Assembly: GCA_009839505.1 (NCBI GenBank)
Contig: VXPO01000058.1
Location: 1 to 43,593, forward strand
DNA length: 43,593 bases
Reading direction: 5' to 3'
Source of the DNA: Gammaproteobacteria bacterium
GTDB taxonomy: Bacteria > Pseudomonadota > Gammaproteobacteria > Pseudomonadales > Azotimanducaceae
The position numbers and the translations under genes are program-made. Below, in pieces: positions 27,749-35,938 of the stretch (the first letter of the stretch is position 1; the number at the start of each line of letters is the position of its first letter). Under the pieces are notes generated by a model. That model was not told the DNA's origin, did not search any database, and saw only the letters and a list, made by a program, of their open reading frames with translations.

Positions 27749-29641
27749 GTGGCGGGCGTGGACATTCTCATTCTGATCGTCTTCGTGACGTTCTCGGTTA
27801 CCGCCGGTCTGCGGGCAAGGAGGCGTGCATCGAAGAACCTCGAGGAGTACTACCTCGCCGGTCGCGAGGTCAAGGGCTGGCGGGCTGGCGTCAGCATGGC
27901 AGCGACGCAGTTCGCTGCCGACACGCCATTGCTTTTCGCAGGTCTGATAGCTGTCGCTGGCGTCTTCTCGTTGTGGCGGGTTTGGGTATACGGTTTTGCG
28001 TTCCTCCTCATGGGATTCCTTTTCGCGGCGTTCTGGCGACGATCCGGAGTCCTCACCGATGCCGAACTGGTCGAGGTCCGCTACAGCGGGAAGTGGCGGC
28101 TGCCGCTGCGCTTGGTCAAGGCGACGTATTTCGGTCTGGCGATCAACTCCGTCGTGCTGGGCTTCGTCCTGCTGGCGACCTTCCAGATCGTCGAGCTGTT
28201 CCTGCCATGGCAGGCATGGTTGCCAGAGGCCGTCTACGAGGGTCTTGTGCAGGCCACGCGTTGGACGGGGATCGATCTCTCCACCGGCGCAACTCCGTAC
28301 AGTCCGGAAGTGGCGACAACGAACAACCTCATCAGCATCGTCCTGCTGATGGCGTTCGTCGCCCTGTATTCGACGACGGGTGGACTCCGGGGCGTGATTG
28401 CAACGGACCTCTTTCAGTTCGCGTTCGCCATGGGCGGGTCGATCCTCTTCGCGAGCATCCTGCTTTGGGAGAGCGGCGGACCTGCCGGCCTGATGGATCG
28501 AGTCTTCACGCTCTACGGGGCCGAGCGTGCCGAGAGCCTGTTGTCCTTTGCGCCGACCCTCGACGAAGCTCTGATGCCGTTTCTCGTGATCATGGGCTTG
28601 CAGTGGCTCTTCCAGATGAACAGCGACGGTACGGGCTACCTGGCGCAGCGATGCATGTCCTGTGCGACGGATCGCGACGCCCGCATCGCCGCCTTTGTCT
28701 TCGCGTGGGTGCAGATCCTCGGACGCAGTCTCGTGTGGCTCGTCATCGGGGTCGGACTACTGGTGTTCTACCCGTTCAGTGCCGCCGACACCCTAGACCC
28801 CAACTTCGCAGCCTCGCGGGAACGGACTTTCCTGGTCGGCATCAATGACTGGATGCCCATCGGTGCACGCGGACTGATGATCACCGCCCTGGTCGCGGCG
28901 CTGGCGTCAACCATCGATACGCATCTGAATTGGGGCTCGAGCTACCTCACCAACGACGTGTACAAGCGGTTCATCTGCGAGTCCTGGTTGAGGCGCCAAG
29001 CCACGAGCAACGAGCTTGTCACCGTCGGGCGCGTGACCTCGGTCATCGTTCTGCTACTCGGATGCTTCGTGGCCGCCAATCTCGACTCCATCCAACAGGG
29101 CTGGAAAATCTCGCTGCTCTTCGGGGCTGGTATCGGAAGTGTGTTGGTCCTGCGTTGGATCTGGGAGCGCATCAACGTCCAGTCGGAGTTCGCCGCCATG
29201 GCCGTCGCGCTGATCGCCGGACCGATCCTCCTTTGGGCGTATCCCGACGACGACATGGAGTGGCTACGCCTCGGGACCATGGTCCTTGTCTCCACCGGCG
29301 CCACCGTTCTTGCGGCGTTCACGACCCGACCTACGGACCGTCAAGTGCTCTTGGCGTTCTACAGGAACGTGCGTCCTGTCGGATTCTGGGCAAGAACGGC
29401 CCGTGCGGCGGGCGACGATCCGGCGTCGGTTCTCAGGACTCTCGGCCGCAAAGTACTGGCAACACTGACCTGCGGAGGCTCGCTCATGCTGGCGCTCGTG
29501 GGGGTCTCGAAGCTCTTCCTGCGCCAACCCGGAGAAACCTGGTTCGGGGCGGTCCTGTTCATCGCGGGGGCGCTGTTGCTAGTACCGCTTTGGTGGCAAC
29601 GACTTGTGGAGCGGCCGGACGAGCTCGAACGATCTACGTAG
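27749..29641 (+). CDS. Sodium:solute symporter family transporter
   Basis: This 630-residue inner-membrane protein of the SSS family (LeuT fold) has about 13-14 helices. Features: the N-terminal ILILIVFVTFSVTAGLRAR, then NLEEYYLAGREVKGWRAGVS, typical of SSS helices 1-2, the sodium-site-like segment AATQFAADTP, and the extended TGGLRGVIATDLFQF region (signature-like, as in xTGGLxAVxxTDxxQ). The C-terminus has extra helices. The start is GTG 27749 preceded by GGGGCAGG. The substrate cannot be told from sequence; the upstream MalT-like regulator could control it. Confidence 0.88.
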   Translation: MAGVDILILIVFVTFSVTAGLRARRRASKNLEEYYLAGREVKGWRAGVSMAATQFAADTPLLFAGLIAVAGVFSLWRVWVYGFAFLLMGFLFAAFWRRSGVLTDAELVEVRYSGKWRLPLRLVKATYFGLAINSVVLGFVLLATFQIVELFLPWQAWLPEAVYEGLVQATRWTGIDLSTGATPYSPEVATTNNLISIVLLMAFVALYSTTGGLRGVIATDLFQFAFAMGGSILFASILLWESGGPAGLMDRVFTLYGAERAESLLSFAPTLDEALMPFLVIMGLQWLFQMNSDGTGYLAQRCMSCATDRDARIAAFVFAWVQILGRSLVWLVIGVGLLVFYPFSAADTLDPNFAASRERTFLVGINDWMPIGARGLMITALVAALASTIDTHLNWGSSYLTNDVYKRFICESWLRRQATSNELVTVGRVTSVIVLLLGCFVAANLDSIQQGWKISLLFGAGIGSVLVLRWIWERINVQSEFAAMAVALIAGPILLWAYPDDDMEWLRLGTMVLVSTGATVLAAFTTRPTDRQVLLAFYRNVRPVGFWARTARAAGDDPASVLRTLGRKVLATLTCGGSLMLALVGVSKLFLRQPGETWFGAVLFIAGALLLVPLWWQRLVERPDELERST

Positions 29642-29659
29642 CTCGTTCGTGATCCCGGA

Positions 29660-29884
29660 TCAAGCACACGATTCCCGAACCATCAGGGTCGTTGGCAACT
29701 TGACCGACTCAACGATCTGGCCGTCGACCAAGAGGCGGATTGGCGGGTACTTCGAACGACTTCGGACGGAGGGCGCATCGTCGAGCATCCAGAGCGGCAC
29801 CGGGCAATGACACGCGAACTCACGTCGATTGCAATGCCGTCGCCGAACCATCCCTTGGGCGAGACGGAGGTTGAGCGTTGACAT
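29660..29884 (-). CDS. Possible small hypothetical protein
   Basis: This 74-residue frame starts at ATG 29884, head to head with and overlapping the methyltransferase start. The C-terminal half has an alternating, beta-rich pattern (KYPPIRLLVDGQIVES, VKLPTTLMV), and third codon positions are GC-rich, which suggests real coding. No family is recognised. Without a homologue it remains doubtful. Confidence 0.35.
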   Translation of the reverse strand: MSTLNLRLAQGMVRRRHCNRREFACHCPVPLWMLDDAPSVRSRSKYPPIRLLVDGQIVESVKLPTTLMVRESCA

Positions 29885-30678
29885 CCTTCAGGTCGACGGC
29901 GGCATTCTATAGCCGCTATCGGGTGCCCTACCCCGATGACTTGCTAACCCGTCTCAAAGCCGATGCAAACCTGGGACGCGACTCGTTGGTCCTGGATTTG
30001 GCTACAGGGCCCGGTCGGCTTGCGCTGGCCCTGGCGCCATCGGTTCATGAAGTCATCGCGGTCGACGTCGAGCCCGAGATGCTGGACGAAGGAACGAGCA
30101 TTGCAGAGCGGCTGGGCGTCAAAAACGTCGAGTGGGTCCATGCCCGAGCCGAGGAACTCTCGATCGAACCGAATTCCATTGACCTGGTAACCGTCGGAGA
30201 GGCTTTCCACAGACTCGACCAAGACTTGATACTGCGGCACATCAGGCACTGGCTGAAGGATGACGCGTGCGTCGCGCTCGTGGGTTGCTTCGGAATCCTA
30301 CACGGCGACCAACCTTGGCAATCGTCCCTACGCCAAGCCCTGACGCGGTGGACGAAGCAGTCACCCGGCGAAACATCCATTCCGCGAGGCAAGGTTCACG
30401 ATGCCGAACGGCTCATCGAAGCGGGCTTCACCGGTGTGGTGAACAGAGAGTTCACCGAGCGCCACACTTGGACGCACGACAGCGTTCTGGGTCACCTGCA
30501 CTCGACCTCGCGCTTTTCGTCGTCGGTCTTGGGCGATGAGCTAGGCGACTTCGACAACGCCGTCCTCAGCGCTTTGGGATCAGACAGGTCCAAACGATTC
30601 CCTCAAGTCGTCCCGTGCGGCTACACCATCGGACGGAACGGATCCGGGCGTGAGGCTTCAGCGGTCCCGGAAGACTAG
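29878..30678 (+). CDS. Class I SAM-dependent methyltransferase
   Basis: This 266-residue protein starts at TTG 29878 with GGAGG seven bases before. The SAM-binding core is clear: motif I VLDLATGPGRLALAL (residues ~35-49), VIAVDVEPEMLDEG as motif II, and IDLVTVGEAFHRLDQDL as motif IV. The N-terminal YSRYRVPYPDDLL is typical of the YcgJ/UbiE-like group in which substrates are small molecules. The substrate is unknown. It is followed tail to tail by the GFA gene. Confidence 0.85.
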   Translation: MTSFRSTAAFYSRYRVPYPDDLLTRLKADANLGRDSLVLDLATGPGRLALALAPSVHEVIAVDVEPEMLDEGTSIAERLGVKNVEWVHARAEELSIEPNSIDLVTVGEAFHRLDQDLILRHIRHWLKDDACVALVGCFGILHGDQPWQSSLRQALTRWTKQSPGETSIPRGKVHDAERLIEAGFTGVVNREFTERHTWTHDSVLGHLHSTSRFSSSVLGDELGDFDNAVLSALGSDRSKRFPQVVPCGYTIGRNGSGREASAVPED

Positions 30679-30696
30679 CCAGGTCAGGGACCTGGG

Positions 30697-31542
30697 TTAT
30701 TCCCGTTTGGCTTCTGGCCAAGTCTCAAGGCTCTCGTCCACGACCGTCCACGCCGCACGCGAACCGGTGAAGATGTTGCCGCTCGGTCTCATGCCCGGGT
30801 CACCGTCGAGGCTGCCGGCGGGAACGCAGAACTGCTCGTCCCGCGCCCAGGGCGTCAACGAACCACAGGTTCGGCAGAACGCGCACTGGAACCGCGTTCC
30901 GGGCAATCGGTAGCCAGTGATGTTGTCCGCGCCGGCCAACCAGCGGAATCCGCTGCGATGCACCCGCAGGATGGTCTGGTATGCCGCGCTCGCGGCGCGC
31001 CGACATCGCGAGCAGTAACAGTTGTACATCCGCAATGGGGGCTCGTCGAATTCGAACGCGACCGTGCCGCAAAGGCAGCTTCCGCCGACGGCACCTGAAG
31101 TTTCCGCCTCGAGTACCGGACGTTCCACAATGGCCTCAGTATCGAACTCAGCGGGGTACGCTTCATGCCTCGGCAGGCCGTCGACGATGGTGTGCCACGG
31201 CGCCATGGAACCCGTGAACATGTGGAGGCGCGGGCGCTTTCCCGGATCCTCGCCAACGTTGCCCATTGGTACCAGCACGAAAGCTTGACCTTCGTCGACG
31301 ATGGGTACGGCCGAGCCGCAACGGGGACAGAAATCTCGATGACCCTGGGCCGATGATCGATATGCCCTGACCCGTTCGGCCCCGCGAACCCAACGGAAGT
31401 CCTTCGGTGCTGCCGTGCCGAAAGTGGCAAAGGCACTGCCATGGAACTTGCGGCACATGGAGCAGTGGCAGTGGCCCAGGATATCCACCGGCCCGTCGAC
31501 TTCGAATGCAATTTCTGCGCACAGGCAGCTTCCGGTCAGCAT
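30697..31542 (-). CDS. Tandem GFA-domain protein
   Basis: This 281-residue protein consists of two glutathione-dependent formaldehyde-activating (GFA/CENP-V) zinc domains. The first (residues ~1-125) has SCLCAEIAFEV, CHCSMCRKFHGSAFATF and FCPRCGSAVP; the second (~132-265) has SCLCGTVAFEFDEP, CYCSRCRRAASAAYQ and FCRTCGSLTPW. Both keep the metal-binding CxC, CxxC and CxxCG motifs. Most GFA proteins have one domain of ~130 residues, so this is a fusion or internal duplication. The physiological substrate is unknown; formaldehyde adduct binding is family knowledge only. Confidence 0.88.
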   Translation of the reverse strand: MLTGSCLCAEIAFEVDGPVDILGHCHCSMCRKFHGSAFATFGTAAPKDFRWVRGAERVRAYRSSAQGHRDFCPRCGSAVPIVDEGQAFVLVPMGNVGEDPGKRPRLHMFTGSMAPWHTIVDGLPRHEAYPAEFDTEAIVERPVLEAETSGAVGGSCLCGTVAFEFDEPPLRMYNCYCSRCRRAASAAYQTILRVHRSGFRWLAGADNITGYRLPGTRFQCAFCRTCGSLTPWARDEQFCVPAGSLDGDPGMRPSGNIFTGSRAAWTVVDESLETWPEAKRE

Positions 31543-31653
31543 GGTTCCTACGAGGTGTGTGTTGACTTGGACGCGTACATCAAGGAGAACGGCACCGCCA
31601 GTGTCCCGGAACCATGTTCAGAATAGACCCTGCTTACACTCCCGTCACACACC

Positions 31654-32229
31654 ATGATCGACATCATCGACACCTATACTCCCAAGGACGCCAGATCAGC
31701 CCTGTCCGTCATGCTGGAATCCGGCGAACTGGTCGAACTGTACGAGGACCGTGACGCCGACAAGTTCAGCGTAGGTTGGGTCGATGCCTTGTCCGATACC
31801 CACGTCAGGCTCCGGTCCCTGGACCTGGCCGGGAGGTTGGAGGGAATACAGGTCAAGCGACTGGACTGGATAGAACGAGTCGTGACGGGGAGCGACTACC
31901 TATTGCGCCGCATGGCTCTTCTTGAACAGCGTTGGCGGAATGCGCGACTCTGGCCAGAGCGGCGCGTGACCGGATCGCTTGACGACCTGATGCTGGACGC
32001 GCTCACCCTGTCCCTCGAGGATGGCACGGTAGTTACGATCAGCGTTGGAGACGAGGAGTACAGCGGCCCTGTAGTCAAGCTCTCGGACGACGCGGGGACG
32101 ATTGCCGACTTGAACAACTACGGGGACCGGGTCAAGGAGGTCTCTTTCCGCACCGCAGACATAGGCACCCTGTGCCTCGGCAGGGACGAAGAGCAGATAG
32201 GACAGTTCCTGATGGGGAAGAACCCATAG
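31654..32229 (+). CDS. Hypothetical protein, possibly two LSm-like barrels
   Basis: This 191-residue acidic protein starts MIDIIDTYTP at ATG 31654. The N-terminal half contains LESGELVELYEDRDADKFSV with a GWVDALSDTHVRLRSLD strand pattern, and the second half has LSLEDGTVVTISVGDEEYSG. Both look like small SH3/LSm-type beta barrels. This is inference from strand pattern only. No signal peptide, membrane segment or catalytic motif is visible. It stands alone on the plus strand after the GFA gene. Confidence 0.6.
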   Translation: MIDIIDTYTPKDARSALSVMLESGELVELYEDRDADKFSVGWVDALSDTHVRLRSLDLAGRLEGIQVKRLDWIERVVTGSDYLLRRMALLEQRWRNARLWPERRVTGSLDDLMLDALTLSLEDGTVVTISVGDEEYSGPVVKLSDDAGTIADLNNYGDRVKEVSFRTADIGTLCLGRDEEQIGQFLMGKNP

Positions 32230-32265
32230 GACCCGCATCACGTGGGGCCCTCAACTTTCGCCCTT

Positions 32266-32397
32266 CACCGAGCGCCACGGTTTCATCCCCGTTCGCTTGC
32301 GGTGCTCCGCCGCAGGCTGGTAGACGCCGTCCAGCCGTGAAGTTGACGTCGATTCGCCACCGTGAGGCGAGTCTCGTATCACTGTCGGGATAGCGAC
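32266..32397 (-). pseudogene. Duplicated fragment of the dioxygenase gene
   Basis: This stretch closely matches two separated parts of the dioxygenase gene at 33010-34059: 32266-32330 matches 33020-33078 (shared CACCGAGCGCCACGGTTTCA, and GCTTGCGGTGCTCCG). 32327-32397 matches 33243-33313 (CCAGCCGTGAAG, GAGGCGAG, and TATC-CTGTC-GGATAG). About 165 bases between are deleted. Its minus-strand reading ends in QPAAEHRKRTGMKPWRSV like the full gene. It forms the upstream end of the truncated toxin frame. Confidence 0.8.
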
Positions 32398-32598
32398 GAG
32401 CGGCTGGCGGCGGGCAACCCCGGCGACGTGAGGCCCGTAGGCGAAGGAGTCTCCGAACTGCGGATCGACTACGGACCCGGATATCGGGTCTACTACAAGA
32501 GCCAGGGCAGCGCGGTCGTCGTGCTGTTGGCGGGGGGCGACAAGCGCACCCAGAGCGATGACATCCAGACGGCCCGGCGGCTCGCGAGGAACCTCTAG
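32362..32598 (+). pseudogene. 5'-truncated RelE/HigB-type toxin
   Basis: The frame can start at GTG 32362, but homology to the toxin begins near residue 13 (RLAAGNPGDVRPVGEGVSEL, then RIDYGPGYRVYYKSQ and LLAGGDKRTQSDDIQTARRL). These are the C-terminal two thirds of HigB/RelE-type mRNA interferases that precede an XRE antitoxin. The first ~40-45 residues are missing; in their place is the duplicated dioxygenase fragment. The catalytic C-terminal GGDKRTQ is kept. It probably no longer works. The antitoxin follows by 9 bases. Confidence 0.8.
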
Positions 32599-32607
32599 GA
32601 GGACGGC

Positions 32608-32937
32608 ATGACCAAGACGGATACCGCGCCCTACGACGTCGCCGAGCACCTTCGCACACGCGAGGAGATGGCGGCGTATTTGGAGGCGTCCATCGAGGAG
32701 TCCGACGGCGATGCCGCGTTCGTGGCCAAGGCGCTTGGCGACATCGCCCGCGCTCGGGGTATGGCGCAGGTGGCGTCCGATGCTGGGTTGTCCCGCGAGA
32801 GCCTCTACAAGGCACTCTCCGGGGAGCGCGTGCCGACGTTCGAGACCGTCCTACGGGTGGTCGGTGCCCTGGGCCTGAAGCTGCGTGCCGAGGTGCTGGA
32901 CTCGGACTTCGCCGGAACTGCGGTGGCGCACCGCTGA
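32608..32937 (+). CDS. XRE-type antitoxin, addiction module antidote family
   Basis: This 109-residue antitoxin is the partner of the RelE/HigB-type toxin. It begins after AGGAGG at ATG 32608 with TKTDTAPYDVAEHLRTREEM, then AAYLEASIEESDGDAAFVA, the family start. The HTH is MAQVASDAGLSRESLYKALS followed by GERVPTFETVLRVVGALGLK. It would bind its own operator and the toxin. Its toxin gene is truncated, so this is an orphan antitoxin here. It lies between direct copies of dioxygenase sequence. Confidence 0.88.
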   Translation: MTKTDTAPYDVAEHLRTREEMAAYLEASIEESDGDAAFVAKALGDIARARGMAQVASDAGLSRESLYKALSGERVPTFETVLRVVGALGLKLRAEVLDSDFAGTAVAHR

Positions 32938-33009
32938 GGGTTTCTCCAGCGTAATCCGCGGCCTTCCCTTGCCGCGGCGAATCTCCGAATCAGGTATTCG
33001 GATCCTCGA

Positions 33010-34059
33010 TCATCGACCTTCCACCGAGCGCCACGGTTTCATCCCCGTCCGCTTGCGGTGCTCCGCTGCAGGCTGATAGATGGAGATCTCGGCGTCCGGG
33101 AACGGAAGTGCACGGTGCGCCGCCTGGCCCCTGGCCCGCCATCGCTCCCACACCTCAGGCGGCTCCGCCAATGCGCGTACCGTTGGATTGGCGTGCTCCA
33201 GCAAGGGTGAGGGTTTGCCGCGCCACACGTCTCCGTTGCGCCGCCATCCAGCCGTGAAGGTCACATCGTTTCGCCACAGCGAGGCGAGCCGGGTATCGCT
33301 GTCCGGATAGCCGACGAACCAATAGGCCAGAAGGCGTCGGTCCGGTGCGTGGTTGAAGACCGCGTGATACATGGAGTGGTGGAAGAAGACGATGTCCCCA
33401 ACCGTCGCTTCCACCGCGACGGAGGGCATGTCGACGCCGTTGACGCCGAACGTGCGCTCAGCGTACTCGGGTGTATACGTCGCAGGCCCACCTGTACCGT
33501 GGCAGCCCATCAACGGCTTGAGCTGCTCCTGGTACTCGGGACGGTGCGAGCCGGGAATCAGGCGCAACGCCCCCTGCTTCGTCGTGTCCCGGAGATACAT
33601 CATGACCTTGATTCGGGGCCAGCATTCGAATACACCGGGGTTGTCGCTGTGCCAACCGTGCTCCGGGACGTGCACACCCTCCAACCCCTTCGGCGCCCCG
33701 TTGTCCTTAGCCGCGCCCCAGAGCGTGTTCGAACCGGAGAGCAGCCAGCGGTGTTCGCCCATGGCCTTCATCAACTGCGCAACCGCGCCACCCGACCGGC
33801 GGTCCTCAAGCAGCAATGTCGTCAGCAGCTCACTACCGGCGATCAACTCGCGTCCGTCGGGGCGGTCCACACGCTCGGCGCGCCGCGCCTCGACGTCCCG
33901 GATGATGTCGGCCATTTCCGGCGCACTGAACGCACCACGGCAATGCAGATAGCCGAATGCTTGGAACATCCTCACCTGCGCCGGCGTCAGTGTCCCGGCA
34001 GACACCGCTTCAGACTCGCTACTCACGCTGTGGGTCTCTCCGCAACCTCGTCGCTGCAC
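33010..34059 (-). CDS. Phytanoyl-CoA dioxygenase (PhyH) family protein
   Basis: This 349-residue Fe(II)/2-oxoglutarate oxygenase has the metal triad within GWHSDNPGV (His-x-Asp) and YHAVFNHAPDRR (distal His). The 2OG-binding Arg lies in the DRRLLAYWFVGYPD region. The core has VMMYLRDTTKQGALRLIPGSH, typical of PhyH. The GTG at the SVSSESEA position (about residue 12) is a possible later start. The C-terminus YQPAAEHRKRTGMKPWRSVE is present in a second, truncated copy at 32266. The substrate is unknown; the family includes halogenases and hydroxylases. Confidence 0.88.
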   Translation of the reverse strand: MQRRGCGETHSVSSESEAVSAGTLTPAQVRMFQAFGYLHCRGAFSAPEMADIIRDVEARRAERVDRPDGRELIAGSELLTTLLLEDRRSGGAVAQLMKAMGEHRWLLSGSNTLWGAAKDNGAPKGLEGVHVPEHGWHSDNPGVFECWPRIKVMMYLRDTTKQGALRLIPGSHRPEYQEQLKPLMGCHGTGGPATYTPEYAERTFGVNGVDMPSVAVEATVGDIVFFHHSMYHAVFNHAPDRRLLAYWFVGYPDSDTRLASLWRNDVTFTAGWRRNGDVWRGKPSPLLEHANPTVRALAEPPEVWERWRARGQAAHRALPFPDAEISIYQPAAEHRKRTGMKPWRSVEGR

Positions 34060-34324
34060 GCATAGCGCAATCTACCATCCTGGTCGCCGGGTGTCTGATG
34101 GGGAGCTACCGACGAACGCCTGCGCTTGAGAGTCCCACCGCTGCCGGCGTTCGCAGGCGGAGTATGCTGTGGACGCTCCCCTGCGGACACCTGAAGCCGG
34201 TCGGCGGGATGCCGACTGGAGAGCGGAGGAGAACATGAACATGCTCGACGACGTGCCGGACGCTGAGGTCACAACGTGCGTGTTGCACACGTCGTCCCCG
34301 ACCAATCGCCGAGGGACGAGTTGA

Positions 34325-35160
34325 TTGCATGGCGGGGCGCAACCCTATATGGCCGCGGCGCGTAGCGATTGCATCGGGTCCGCCGGCACGGTCATCGTTC
34401 TCCTGACGTCCTTGTGGGCAATGACGTGGGACCGCACCTACACCGCAATCATTGGGATCTCTGTTTTTGCCCTCTGGGGTTTGGTTCCCTACGGGGTCAT
34501 CTCCTTTGGCCACAAGCTCACATCCAATCCCTGGATCCTCGGGGGCGCGGGAGCGAGTGCCTTGGCCGCGGAGGTCGGCTATCGCGCGAGCGTGTTCTTG
34601 TGGCCGCAAAGCTCCACACAGGCTCTTGCGTTGCTCTACTCGCCCATCCTGATAGTCGTCATCTTCATTCCCGCCGGCGCAGCAATCGGTTGGCTGATGG
34701 GTCGACTGTGGCGTTTCGAGTTCCACGCGTTACACGCGACGGTTGTCGCCGTCTCGGCGACAATCTGGGGGTTGACCGTTCTCGGACTTGCGCGGCCGGA
34801 GCTGTTCCCCACGTCGGTGTACTCGCGTGAGCAGGCAAAGGCTAGATTGGGCGAACCACGTGTTGTCGCTGGCGACGCGTCGTTCGAAAAGACCCTTGTC
34901 TCCACATCGGCCTGGGTGCCTTGGTATGTTGCCGCGGAACTCGATGGATTCCCTGGCGACGAGGTTGCCGTCTTCCGGAACGAAGTCGTCGATGTAAGGG
35001 GCGCGCGTTTGTCGATGTCTGGCGCTCCGAGCAAGCCGATAGGGTGAGACAAGCCCGCTATCCGGCTTGCTACAGGATTGCGGGACCCGATGGGCAAAGA
35101 CTGGTAGACGACCTGAAGGACGAATACTCTGCGGTCGAGGTTGTCGAGCTGTCAAAATAG
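34325..35160 (+). CDS. Frameshifted membrane protein of unknown function
   Basis: The main frame (34325-35047, TTG start; ATG 34349 also possible) has four membrane helices: SAGTVIVLLTSLWAM, YTAIIGISVFALWGLVPYGV, YSPILIVVIFIPAGAAIGWL and LHATVVAVSATIWGLTVLGL. A soluble part follows (YSREQAKARLGEPRVVAGDA). After DEVAVFRNEVVDVRG, near 35000, the reading frame seems to move by one base: the neighbouring frame gives FVDVWRSEQADRVRQARYPA and ends in VEVVELSK at 35160, which continues the same domain. It is either a real frameshift mutation or an assembly error. Confidence 0.6.
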
Positions 35161-35246
35161 AAGTTCGCCGGGGTGGCGCGCGAGTACTGCAACTTGGGCA
35201 TCGACGCCGTCGAAGACGCCACCGAGAGGGCCATCGAGGACGTGCT

Positions 35247-35474
35247 TCAGGGAATCGGAATGGCATTCGCCAATTCGCCGGGAGTGCGACGCGAATCGGA
35301 CTGACGACGGGCTTGAAGGATGCAAGCCGCTCGGTCGCACGGGATGACCGGATGTGCGGTCCGCGCCCGCGCGACGACCGAAACGCTGCGTCGTAGGCTG
35401 GCCTGCTTGGGACGGCTCTTTTCCTTGGTCGCGAGGAGCTTGGCCTGGGCCGGAAGATCGCGAGGCAGGCTCAC
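35247..35474 (-). pseudogene. Truncated HEPN-domain gene
   Basis: The frame begins at GTG 35474, overlapping the upstream gene as GTGA, and reads SLPRDLPAQAKLLATKEKSR then PKQASLRRSVS. This is close to the usual first helix of HEPN proteins of the form MSLPxDLLxQAxxLAxxEPxRPxQASLRRAVS. In those, AYYALFH should follow; here the frame goes on with ARARTAHPVIPCDR, unrelated. The catalytic RxxxxH is thus absent, so the gene is decayed after about 32 residues. Confidence 0.6.
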
Positions 35475-35806
35475 GCGGTGACTTCGGCCTCGTCGACGCC
35501 GCGAATGAGGACGTAGGCCCACAGTCCGGTCGCGTGGTGGACGACTTCGCGCGCGATGATCTTGAGGCGGTCGAGCGTTTCCGGGTCCGCGCCGTCCCGC
35601 CCGACCAGCGCGCAGACCCAGACGGCGGGATCGTCCGTCGCATCGACGCCCTCCTCGACGAGCCGGGAACGCACGGGCGTTCGGCGGTCGTGCAATTCCT
35701 CGAGCTGGGTACGAATGCTGACGGCGTCGGCAGCGACCATAGGGTGCAGACTAATCTCGCGGCTGGTGGCCTTCAGATCGGTGGCCGGGGCGCAGGCGGG
35801 AGTCAA
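35471..35806 (-). CDS. Hypothetical partner of HEPN gene
   Basis: This 111-residue protein (ATG 35806; ATG 35740 is also possible) has a long charged helix (IRTQLEELHDRRTPVRSRLV), then DDPAVWVCALVGRDGADPETLDRL and KIIAREVVHHATGLWAYVLI near the C-terminus. The family is not recognised. It overlaps the HEPN remnant by four bases, so they formed an operon. HEPN genes are often paired with an antitoxin-like gene; that this is such a partner is inference. Confidence 0.55.
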   Translation of the reverse strand: MTPACAPATDLKATSREISLHPMVAADAVSIRTQLEELHDRRTPVRSRLVEEGVDATDDPAVWVCALVGRDGADPETLDRLKIIAREVVHHATGLWAYVLIRGVDEAEVTA

Positions 35807-35938
35807 GGCAGTCGCAGGGCAGAATCAGAACGCCGGACTTGACGGCGAAAGGAAGTGCGGTGAGGGTCGGCGGTCGCGGCAAGCCGATCAGAACCCACGG
35901 GAGTCACGGTGGGGAAACTGCCGGGGGAGTGGGACACA

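Noticed and set aside
35161-35304. Plus-strand frame after the membrane protein stop (GVAREYCNLGIDAVEDATER...)
   Set aside because: It has a protein-like composition and is in frame with the shifted end of the upstream gene, but has no good ribosome site and no recognisable family; a fragment cannot be excluded.
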